Under the pieces are notes generated by a model. The model was not told the origin of the DNA. It made no database searches and saw nothing but the letters and a program-made list of their open reading frames with translations. A stretch of 64,000 nt of DNA from Lathyrus oleraceus. Lineage: Eukaryota; Streptophyta; Magnoliopsida; Fabales; Fabaceae. Where the stretch lies: the NCBI RefSeq assembly GCF_024323335.1, contig NC_066582.1:184296973-184360972 (forward strand), given 5' to 3'. Each line of letters starts with the position of its first letter. Within the stretch, counting starts at the first letter, position 1. Below are positions 1 to 9,777 of the stretch, one piece after another. Both the position numbers and the translations under genes were made by a program.

Positions 1-53
1 AGGCATAGACATCAGAGTCAAAGTAGTTCGGCTTGGGGAAAACACATGCTCGC

Positions 54-100
54 TAGGATGTCGCATCCTATGCATATGTATCTCCTTTGGACGAAGGAGA
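54..100 (-). other. Covarying hairpin pair in E1 3' LTR
   Basis: Two adjacent perfect stems: TAGGATG/CATCCTA with loop TCG (54-70) and TCTCCTT/AAGGAGA with a 6-nt loop (81-100). The same positions in the E2 and solo LTRs carry different but still complementary stems. A related hairpin TCTCAT/ATGAGA lies at 470-487. Confidence 0.6.
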
Positions 101-3100
101 ATCAGAGCATTCGTAGCTCGGCAAACACGCACACAAACGAACACAGGCAATGGCAAACGTGGAGCCTGAATGCCAATCACTGGGCTTACATCAGCATCCG
201 AACCAAAAACACACACAAGGAGGCAAACGAGGAGCCTGAATGCCAATCACTGGACTTACATCAGCATCCGAACCAAACGAACTCACACTGGAACCCGAAC
301 GCCACTCGATGGACTTACATCAGCTTCCAAGCACACAACAAGAAGAAGGGTCTCGATTGCAACCAGGGCAAGAGAAAGGGGAGGTCTCAATCGCAACGAG
401 GGCGAGAGAAAAGAATTAGTGTTAGTTGTCAGTCAAACTCGACAAGACATCGCATCTCGTGCCTACGTATCTCATCTGGACATGAGAATCAGAGTTGCCG
501 TAGTTCGGCTAAACTATTCCTGTTGGTTTGTGTTTTTTAGGTGGACAACGTCACTATGCAATCTACCGGATGCTCGACCTTTGGAGACTTACTCGCCTGT
601 AATAGAAGGAGTGGACGTATCCTTACGAGGGGATAATGTTTGTTTGTGTTTTAGGAAAGCTCAAGCAAGAAAGGAAGTCCTATACGAAGGAACCGTGCTA
701 CCTTAATTGTCATGCAAACGAGACTACGCGGAGTCTAGCAAACCTAGGGGATACAATCACACCACACAAACATATACAGCATGAAATAAACACACCAACA
801 AAGGGGGCTCAAACATCAGGGCTAGGCTTTAGTCGAGGGGTCATATCAACCTCAACAAACAAGCCTCTGTATCGGGGTAAGGTTAGCTCTTAACCTTGCC
901 ATTGAGGGGCTAAGGTGAAGCAGATGAAAGGTGAGTGAAGATGAGACTTCACAGCTCTTATCCCTGGTCAGGGAGAGCTTCAGACAAAGGAGCGTGGGTT
1001 CAGAAAGATGGAACCCTTCTACGCTCAAGACTCTGACCCGATTGTACACTGTACAAGATCTTGGGCTTGTGTCCCAATGCATCAACACAGTAGTGTGAGC
1101 AGAGGGACGACTCAACAGAATAGCGGGGGATAGATTGCATATCCCTTTGATCCGCCAATTGCCTCATTGAGGTCTTTACCTGCTTGGGCACAAATGTAAA
1201 CAACCACAAACATCGCCTCTTAAGGAGGACTTCAGACAGTTGCCTGGCCAAGTAACAGGGCAGGTCTTCCAGACTACATGGAGAGTAGAAGTCCTACCTC
1301 AATTGGTTAAAAAACCAAGCAGCAGCAAGCAAGTTCTTAAAGAACTGTAAGCGACTAAATGTACCTGAAATCAATCAAGTATCATCAGTACTCAGACAAA
1401 CCAACAATAAACAGCAAAAGTCAATCTATACAGACAACACAAGTTAATGCACATAAGTGCAAGCTATAATCCCAAGCTCAAGCCTTAATCCCTACAAAAC
1501 AAATACATGTTAGTGGACAACATCAACCAAACTCAATTCAAATTGCCTTGAAGCAATCTCCTTAAGCATTGTGCATTTCATCCTGAAAATCCAAACCAAA
1601 TGTGAGAAACTAGACCACTAGGCCAAGCCTAGGGTCCAAAGGGGATAAAAAATCTAAACAGCAAGCAAAACCAATCCAAAATCACATTCAAACAAATAGA
1701 AATCAAATGCAATTGGTCTCATGCTCATATCATTCACCAATATCAATTCATGCACAATATACCACAAACTAGGTCAAATACAACACCAAAAGTCCAAACA
1801 GAATGACTTCAATCAAAGGCACACCAAAACAATTCCAAAAATCCTCAAATAATTCACACTTAAACAGGACACATTCAAGGTATAGCATGTCAATTTTCAG
1901 CTCAATTGGACAAAAGAAAGTAGGTCAATGAAAATCAAAAAGTCCAGACACAATTATGTAAGCCAATTCAAGACATCCAAGCAAACATCCATTTCAATAA
2001 TTCATAAAACAGTGACATCAATTAAGAAATGAATGGGACCAAAAGCATGATGTCCCACAATGTGTCTACAATCAACATATCAAATTTCATCTTCATCCAG
2101 TACCATATGAGAATTTCACAAGCCAAATGCCAACATGTGTCACATAAATTCACAAAATGAGCATACAGAGAAGAAAATTATCAATCAATTAGAAAATGAC
2201 ATCAAAAATTCCAGCAAAAATCACATGTTATCTTGACATATCAATGATCATTCATGCAAAAGATTGGAGCAATTCAACATTTCTAGGCCAGGCAAATAAA
2301 ATCAGAAAGTTGACCTAACTTGGTGTGACACAAATTGTCACACCTTAATCCAAAAATTCATATCTAATCAACCAAGTATCCAAAATTCACAAACTCTACA
2401 TGGAAATCACCATCAACATGTCCAGAACAAGCACAAAAATTTTCATCCATTTCTTTAAAAGTATGAGCATTTCATGTTAAAAATGGCAAAACATACAAAA
2501 TATGCACACAAGTCAAAGATCAATAGGCAAGGTCAAAATTTCTCCATGCACAACTTATGGTATCATGCCTATAAAATTCTAGACAAAATTATGAATCCAA
2601 CAAAAAAAGTCTCACTATTTTTGGATTAATAATGAATTTTTTATGATTTTTTAAAGTTTTGTTAATTAGGTGAAATGATTATTTAATGTTTAAAATGAAT
2701 TTAGTTAATTAATTAAGCCACGAATGGCATTTACGTAAATACCGCAGCCAGGCCAAAAACGGCGCCGTAGCTCATTTATGCGGTGGCAGTCTCTTACTGG
2801 TGGAAACAGGTGGGAAACACATTTCAAACTGAAGCCATGCGAATGACGGATTAAACACTGGAATTTTCCAGAATTTCACGGCTTCGTCCGCGTTCATCGT
2901 TCTTCACTTCCAGCAACGTCCCTGAGCGATTCTTCACCAAATCAAGCAAATGATACACCAATCTCTCCGTCTTCCAACGTAGATTACAGATATGCAAACG
3001 AAATCGTCTAAAGATCATCACGCACAAAGATCCGATCGAAAGAAGTTTTGATGCATAAACTTAGATTTACAATATCTTGATGATTACTTGATGAAAATGC

Positions 3101-3570
3101 ATGGTTCAAACGCTAAAACGATCTATGTTCGACGCACTACATAAGCCATATCTTGATTTTAATAATTAAAGGTTTCGAGATTTCACCTTCTTGGAGTGCA
3201 GCCGCGGAATCTTCGCGTGTTTGGATCCAATTCTTGCAAACAGATGAAGGATGATGATTGTGAATGTGATTGGTGAAGAATTTCCAGCTCAAGAGCGCTT
3301 GAATCCGCAGAAAATCGCAGCTGCCATGTGAGAGCAAGCTTGTAGCAGCTGGAGTTTTGGACCGGTTCTTGCTTCGATTCTTCAAAACAGAACTCTAAGA
3401 TCACCTGCAAATGAAGATTCAACCAAGAATTCGCAGAAACAATAGTGAATTATTGAAGAATTGATGAAAAAAGTGTATGTGGAAATTGGAGAAAAAGTGA
3501 GAGAATTTGAGAGTTTTTGGATGAATCTGAAAAAAATGATTATTCGTTCTTGAGTTTGTTATAATTAAGC

Positions 3571-3580
3571 TTATATACTC
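3571..3580 (-). promoter_or_regulatory. TATA box of E1 3' LTR
   Basis: The minus strand reads GAGTATATAA, followed by GC, about 1.03 kb from the LTR start, in an otherwise mixed-composition stretch. It is a good plant TATA match and would place transcription start near 3540, making U3 about 1.06 kb and R+U5 about 3.9 kb. The identical site in the 5' LTR is the one that would drive the element. Transcription start is inferred. Confidence 0.6.
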
Positions 3581-4603
3581 TTGCTTAATCCACCTTTAAT
3601 CATGATTAGCCAAAAATGATAATTAGTGAAAAATGCACATGTAAGCAATTTGGCATTTTTGCCCTTGGAGAGCTCCATGCAATGTAACAGTGATTTATCA
3701 CTTCAAACAAGTCACAAATGATATTTAGAAATTGTTGCAAAAAGTTCCATCTCAAAATTCCAAATATTTTGAAAGTTGGACCATTTTGCCCTTGGTTTTT
3801 AATTAGTGCACTTGAAAAATGGCCTTTTTATGTGAATGCTTTTGGCAAAATGTGGTGATGGATTATGAAAGTATACATCAAATGTGATTTGCTCAGAGAA
3901 AAACCATCCAATTTGGCCACTCCATGTGAGAGTTATGGCACTTTGATTTCGGGCATTTTCTGAAAATGATTGGACCATATCTTGTCAACCACACATGGGA
4001 ATTTCAAGAATTTGGACTTTTTGGAATGGTGAGATCAAGATCTTCAACTTTCATGTTGGACCAAATTCCATTTGAAGCTTGTATGATGAAGTTATTTTGA
4101 GGAGAAAAAGTTTCCATTTTGGGCAGCTGAAATTACAGGTCACCTGCCATTTTAGGAAACTTCTGATCTGACCTCCAAATCTTCAACCTTGGTATTTCAT
4201 ATGTCAAATGAGACTTGTATGGACATGAATGAGGCCCTTCAAACCATCTCACACCTTCCAATCCATAAAATCAGGCACCGTTGACCACCGTTGACTTTCT
4301 AGGGTTTCTGGTTGACTGAACAATGACTGATGACTTCTGAGCATCCAATCTTTGGCCAAATCACTTCACAATGATCCTTAGACCATATGAGCTTGATAAA
4401 TCCACCCTAGGGCTTTGTCTCAATGAAAATGGCACTTGCTTGCTTGATTGACTGATTCTCCTTATCAGTTTGACCCAATTGGTCAGCTGAGCTTGCACTT
4501 GGGCAAATGGACAATGCAATGTTATGCAGTGGACCATGTTATGTTAATGACCTAATATGAAATGAATGTACAAAATGATAGGGTGCAAATTTGAGGTGCT
4601 ACA

Positions 4604-4684
4604 GCTGCCCCTATTCAATCAACTGGGAACCCGAATGGATGAGAGCAACGGCTGTCAGACTTTCAGGGTAAACAGGGATTGAAT
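4604..4684 (-). promoter_or_regulatory. Polypurine tract and adjacent inverted repeat of E1
   Basis: Minus strand AGGGGCAGC (4604-4612) directly precedes the 3' LTR start TGTAGC and is the likely plus-strand primer. Upstream of it in element sense, an 8-bp inverted repeat (GATTGAAT 4677-4684 with ATTCAATC 4613-4620) encloses 56 nt and ends against the PPT. E2 has the same arrangement at 54083-54163, with the roughly 85-bp context conserved. Confidence 0.7.
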
Positions 4685-4739
4685 ACCAAGTACCGTAGAA
4701 ATTTGCACACTGCTGGGATTTTCTTTTTTTTTGTTTTCT

Positions 4740-5094
4740 TCTTTCTTTTCGGAGGCACAACCACATCCAGACATCGACACACGACGAATGGGAACAAAAA
4801 TCATCTCAACTAGATGCCAACGGACAACTAGGAAACACTCAACGTTTACCAAAACCAACGGAGAGGTAACTCAACTCTACTGGGGATAACCAGGAAAGGA
4901 TACAACCATACGTCAACGGACGTAATGGGGAAAAACTCAACGTTTACCAAGACCAACGGAGAGGTAACCAATCATTAATGAATGACTGGAAGGATAGTGA
5001 TACAACCATACATCAGCGGACGAAATGGGAAAGACTCAACGTTTACCAAGACCAACGGAGAGGTAACCAGACATCATAGGATGAATGGGAAGAC
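4740..5094 (-). repeat. Degenerate units of the E1 3' UTR repeat, LTR-proximal side
   Basis: Several imperfect copies of the motif AACGTTTACC / ACCAACGGAGAGGTAAC with variable spacing (roughly 60-100 bp). These are diverged relatives of the regular 67-bp array that follows. No coding potential. Confidence 0.7.
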
Positions 5095-6000
5095 TCGACC
5101 AGACGTCATAGGACGAAAGGGAGAAGCTCGACGTTTATCGACACCAACGGAGAAGGAGAAAACTCAGCCAGACGTCATAGGACGAAAGGGAGACTCAACG
5201 TTTATCGACACCAACGGAGAAGGAGGAAACTCAGCCAGACGTCATAGGACGAAAGGGAGACTCAACGTTTATCGACACCAACGGAGAAGGAGAAAACTCA
5301 ACCAGACGTCATAGGACGAAAGGGAGACTCAACGTTTATCGACACCAACAGAGAAGGAGAAAACTCAGCCAGACGTCATAGGACGAAAGGGAGACTCAAC
5401 GTTTATCGACACCAACGAAGAAGGAGAAAACTCAGCCAGACGTCATAGGACGAAAGGGAGACTCAACGTTTATCGACACCAACGGAGAAGGAGAAAACTC
5501 AACCAGACGTCATAGGACGAAAGGGAGACTCAACGTTTATCGACACCAACGGAGAAGGAGAAAACTCAGCCAGACGTCATAGGACGAAAGGGAGACTCAA
5601 CGTTTATCGACACCAACGGAGAAGGAGAAAACTCAGCCAGACGTCATAGGACGAAAGGGAGACTCAACGTTTATCGACACCAACGGAGAAGGAGAAAACT
5701 CAGCCAGACGTCATAGGACGAAAGGGAGACTCAACGTTTATCGACACCAACGGAGAAGGAGAAAACTCAGCCAGACGTCATAGGACGAAAGGGAGACTCA
5801 ATGTTTATCGACACCAACGGAGAAGGAGAAAACTCAGCCAGACGTCATAGGACGAAAGGGAGACTCAACGTTTATCGACACCAACGGAGAAGGAGAAAAC
5901 TCAGCCAGACGTCATAGGACGAAAGGGAGACTCAACGTTTATCGACACCAACGGAGACGGAGAAAACTCAGCCAGACGTCATAGGACGAAAGGGAGACCA
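5095..6000 (-). repeat. 67-bp tandem repeat array in the E1 3' UTR (about 13 copies)
   Basis: The marker ACTCAGCCAGACGTCATAGG recurs at 5162, 5229, 5296, 5363, 5430, 5497, 5564, 5631, 5698, 5765, 5832, 5899 and 5966, an exact 67-bp step. Copies differ by only 0-3 bases. Known: the hypervariable 3' UTR of Ogre-type elements is a source of satellite DNA in pea relatives. Because 67 is not a multiple of 3, the 110-aa frame across it (4982-5314) is not a gene. Confidence 0.97.
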
Positions 6001-6720
6001 CAACCGGACACCAAATAGGACGTCTACTGGGGATTCTGGCTGGGAAATCAACCAGACATTAATGAATGACTGGGAATAGGGTATACAATCAGACGTCATC
6101 GGACGAATGAGAAAAACACAACGTTTATCGAAACCAACGGGGAGGTAAATCCACTTGGGGAAGGGTACAACTAGACGTCATAGGACGAATAGGAAAAACT
6201 CGACGTTTATCGACACCAACGGAGAGGAGAGAACTCTGAGGGGAATCATATGGTATTACCAAATGATCTGTAGGGAATAAGCAACTAGACATCATCGGAC
6301 GACTAGGAAAAACTCGACGTTTATCGACACCAACGGAGAGGAGGTTCAACTGGGGAAGACCCTGTGGGGAAAGATATCAACTATACGCCAACGGACGCAT
6401 AGGAAAAACTCGACGTTTATCGACACCAACGGAGAGGAGGAAACTCTTCTGGGGAGAGAGAACACAACCAAATCATCAACGGATAATTGGGAAAAACTCG
6501 ACGTTTATCGACACCAGCGGAGAGGAGGAATGCTTCACTAGGGAAGGGTACAACTAGACGTCGTCGGACGAATAGGAAAAACTCGACGTTTATCGACACC
6601 AACGGAGAGGAGTAAACTTCACTAGGGAAGGGACGACGTTACGCACATCGAAGGATGATGTTTATCGACACTAAAGCAGACCAGACACTACGCATGACTG
6701 GGAAAGCACCGAAAGATGGT
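6001..6720 (-). repeat. Degenerate 3' UTR repeats, pol-proximal side of the array
   Basis: Irregular units built around CTCGACGTTTATCGACACC and CAACGGAGAGGAG recur about every 80-110 bp (for example 6203, 6316, 6409, 6498, 6582). They look like an older, unhomogenised version of the 67-bp repeat. No gene. Confidence 0.8.
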
Positions 6721-8100
6721 GTTTACCGACACCAAAGAAGTAACACACGCGGGTGCTGACAGGATACTGGCATCTACAAGATGGCAGGGCAAGGCTACAC
6801 ACTTGCAGGGGATCTCACTGGGGATCAAGGTCACGACAGCGAGCCAACAGGAAGGAACACCAAGGATACCGGGTTGTATGTATGAGACGGGTGACCGACC
6901 AAACGTGAATTGGTTTGTGTTCCAAAACACTCAACATCCTGAAGAGGGCTAGAAAAGCAGTCTTGTTAGAGGATGGACATTCGATTCCACAAGGAACACG
7001 AACCTTACTCGACTGGGGAGGACGACTTCGACCCAAGAGCGCATGAGACGTATCATCTATAGCCGTCAAAACGTAGATAATAGACTCGCATGGAAGATTA
7101 TCCATAACCGGGTTGGTTGTTAAATGGATAAACGACCGAAAAGAAAGGCATCGGGGTACCAGGAATAGGTATGCAAAAGATGACCAATCAAAAGGGGATA
7201 AAGTTGCTTACTCGGAGCAAGTATCCAAAAGGAAGGGGAAGACCCACTGGGGACAATACTGCTTGATCAAGGCCAGTATCCAGAGGGGACAAGACTATCA
7301 ATACCGCAAACTGGGTACTGATAACTGCAAAGAGGGGATTACATCTACCGGTTTGTAGGCAGAAAACCACGGAAAAAGTAACCGTCATCAACTAGGATGA
7401 GCACAGAGGGTTAACTCCACCAAGGGGAGAACGTGGGATTTTACAACTACCAGCTAGTAGGTAGAAAACCACAAAGATAGGACTTACAACTACCGGTTTG
7501 TAGGTAGAAGCCACAAATTCCGCTGAGGATAAGATGAATGAGTGTCGGTTAGTGAGCCACTATTCATTCATGCCCCAGGGCAACACAAGAGACAGTCAAC
7601 AAGAAGCCAATTTAGGATCGATCCAAAAAGGCAAACTGAAACAAGACTCATCCTAATGAGGAAAGAACTCAATAGGGAAAACCCATCCCATTAGGGAGGG
7701 AACGGAAGCAACCGTCATCCACGAGGATGTATCTCAGTGGGGAAATGGCAGGAAAGGATGGACACTTTCTGCTTAAGGGGTAGACTCTACATGGAGAGAT
7801 CAGACACACCCACATCTACTAGGAGGCTGCTGGGTAGAACCAGGTTTTTCTTTCACCAACGGATGAGGAAATAAACCTCTCTGGGGGTACCAATCCTGAG
7901 TGCCGTCAGGAGCAACTGTAGCGAAAGCGCTGTACAGACGTCGAACAAGAAGCTGCCTCTGCCGGGGAGACGGTCTGATCGGGTTAACACATGAATGCAT
8001 ATGTTTGAATTTTTCTATGGCGTAATGCTCCATTATGAATGGAAATGCTACGCCTTTGAGGATGCAATGATTACTATATGCAAAATGCAAAATGAACTCC
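6721..8100 (-). other. E1 3' UTR, non-coding middle part
   Basis: No domain or long frame is recognisable on either strand. Near 7344-7520 three imperfect copies of a short palindromic element occur (CTACCGGTTTGTAG followed by GTAGAAACCAC-like sequence), about 70-140 bp apart. The rest is repetitive sequence rich in GGGGA/GGGAA motifs, transcribed as TCCCC in the element. Confidence 0.6.
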
Positions 8101-9060
8101 GGCTAGGGAGCCGAACTGATCAGATACTCCAACTCTGTGGGGAGACTTTGCTGAGGAAATCTGCTTGAAGAATACTCCGCGGGGAGAGCCTTGTTGGGGA
8201 AATGCTTTGCGGAGAAAGCACCGACCTCTCACTCATGCTGGAGAAAACAAAACTGATGCCGGGACAGGATAAACTCTGCTGGGGAACATCCTTCACAATC
8301 CAAATCCACTCGGGGACTCTGCTCGGGAAGCAAATAAACAATACTCCGCTGGGGAAGTAGACCAGGCAACTCTTCAGGGATAGTACTCGCCAGGGAGTAA
8401 CAAGACATCTTTACCAGAGATTGATAAAGCGACTTCAATGGGGAAGATTCCACCAAACCTTAGGTAGAATAGCTCTGCTTCGGGGAATAACCACTACTCC
8501 ACTGGGAACGACCCATCCAATCCACAAATGGGGATAAACTCAGCTGGGGATGCAACTCTGCTACGGGAACTTGCCCAATCCACTGATGGGATAACTCTGC
8601 TGGAGAAGTATTTCATGAAACCCGCTCCACTCGGGGAACTGCTGAGGAAAAACCCACACCTTCCAGATAAGGAGAACCACTCTGATGGGGAGAGTAACAG
8701 CTCTGTTGGGGAATGATGACACATCATGTCATACTGGAAATAAACTTCCACAACCCTGCTGGGGAGAAACACTCACGGCCATGCTGGGGATAACCACATC
8801 ACAAACCCGACTGCTGGGAAACAACATCCTCATGACAAACTCCGCTGGGGAAACCCTCCTGGGGAAAACATCTACCAGTCACTCAGCGGGGATCCTCAAC
8901 TGGGGAAACCTGCCAATACAGGCCTGCTGGGGGTATGTAATCCTTACATCTGCTGAGGAAAGAAGATACCATCCACAGACACCTCTGCAGGGGAACACAG
9001 CTCTGACAGATATCAAACTCGCTCGAAGAAGGACCTGCTGGGGAACATGCTCACAGATGA
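8101..9060 (-). repeat. Dispersed PBS-complementary repeats in the E1 3' UTR
   Basis: The plus strand contains about 20 copies of a motif close to ACTCTGCTGGGGA. The copy at 8273-8285 is exact; ACTCCGCTGGGGA occurs at 8343-8355 and 8839-8851; weaker copies lie near 8130, 8173, 8498, 8536, 8553, 8593, 8702, 8755, 8782, 8858, 8897, 8922 and 9034. The E1 PBS reads ACTCTGCTGGGGA on the minus strand, so the element RNA carries the reverse complement of its PBS many times here, equivalent to the tRNA-Arg 3' end. Spacing is irregular, about 20-70 bp. The 151-aa plus-strand frame across it just reflects the repeat. Confidence 0.75.
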
Positions 9061-9777
9061 CGACCTGCAATACAGCAAAACACAATGCCCCAGGGGTACA
9101 TGGACAAGAGACGCTCAAGTGTCCTCAACATTCAAAATGATTTTCAAATGTTTCATCCTTCTACAAGTTATTGTTAAGCCTTCATGTTTTATTATATGCA
9201 ATGTTTATCAAAAATTCGGACGTTTTTGCAAACAAAACAGTAAAAATAAAAACAAGCGAGCTATTTATCTGAATAACAACTTTTATTGATTGAAAATGTG
9301 CCTGAAAAGGCAAATACATTGGGAAGCAATCCCTAGAAAGAGGTAATTGCGCACAAAAGGAAAACACACTATCCTGATGGCAATGTGAATACGGCATCCA
9401 CTATTTCCCAATTCTATTATAACCCACAGATCATCAGTTCTCCTCCCAGCTTCCTTGCTTTCTGAGAAGACTGACTGGACCGATCACATCTTTCGAGATG
9501 GCAGACGAATGAAGCGCGATGAAGTACAGACAACTCAGACTGTAGTCTTCGCTTTAATCCCTCTTTTGGCTGGATCGCCCTTTCGGGTTTTCAATCCACC
9601 GGGATACCCATTTTTTCCTAAGTCGCCCTTGCGGGTTTTCGACTTACCGGGTGTACAAATTCTTTTCATTTTATTCCCTAATTTTTGCCCGAACCCTTTT
9701 CTTTCTGTTTTTTTTTGGTTCGCCGGGATGCCCCTTTTTGCCTGGACTCTTTTATTCTTTTCGTCCAGCGGGTCAAT
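9061..9777 (-). other. E1 3' UTR next to pol, with short GC-rich repeats
   Basis: Non-coding. Between about 9567 and 9760 there are two to three copies of a unit with CGCCCTTTCGGGTTTTC followed by an ACCGGG motif. A similar GCCCTTTCGGG sits in the 5' leader near 17418. Function unknown. Confidence 0.55.

Larger units (their letters stand above)
1..4603 (-). repeat. 3' LTR of E1 (336 bp missing at window edge)
   Basis: Matches 18242-22844 base for base without net indels. In element sense the LTR starts at 4603 (TGTAGC...) and runs left out of the window. About 13 substitutions separate it from the 5' LTR; 10 of them lie in 4009-4535. It holds a TATA box at 3571-3580 and hairpin modules at 54-100 and 470-487. 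No gene lies in it; the ORFs at 46-706 are non-coding repeats present identically in both LTRs. Confidence 0.97.

Noticed and set aside
46..706. 164- and 178-codon plus-strand frames in the LTR, repeated at 18287-18947
   Set aside because: They are antisense to the element, lie over hairpin and tandem repeats, overlap each other in different frames and have no family resemblance. They are duplicated only because the LTR is.
4982..5314. 110-codon frame across the start of the 67-bp array
   Set aside because: The repeat period is not a multiple of 3, so the frame changes reading every unit and soon ends; it is chance.
5095..6000. Regular direct repeats reminiscent of a CRISPR array
   Set aside because: Units are joined head to tail with no unique spacers, in a eukaryotic retrotransposon 3' UTR.
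8685..9140. 151-codon plus-strand frame
   Set aside because: It is a read-through of the GCTGGGGA repeats, antisense to the element, with repeated LLGN/CWG-like residues and no domain.
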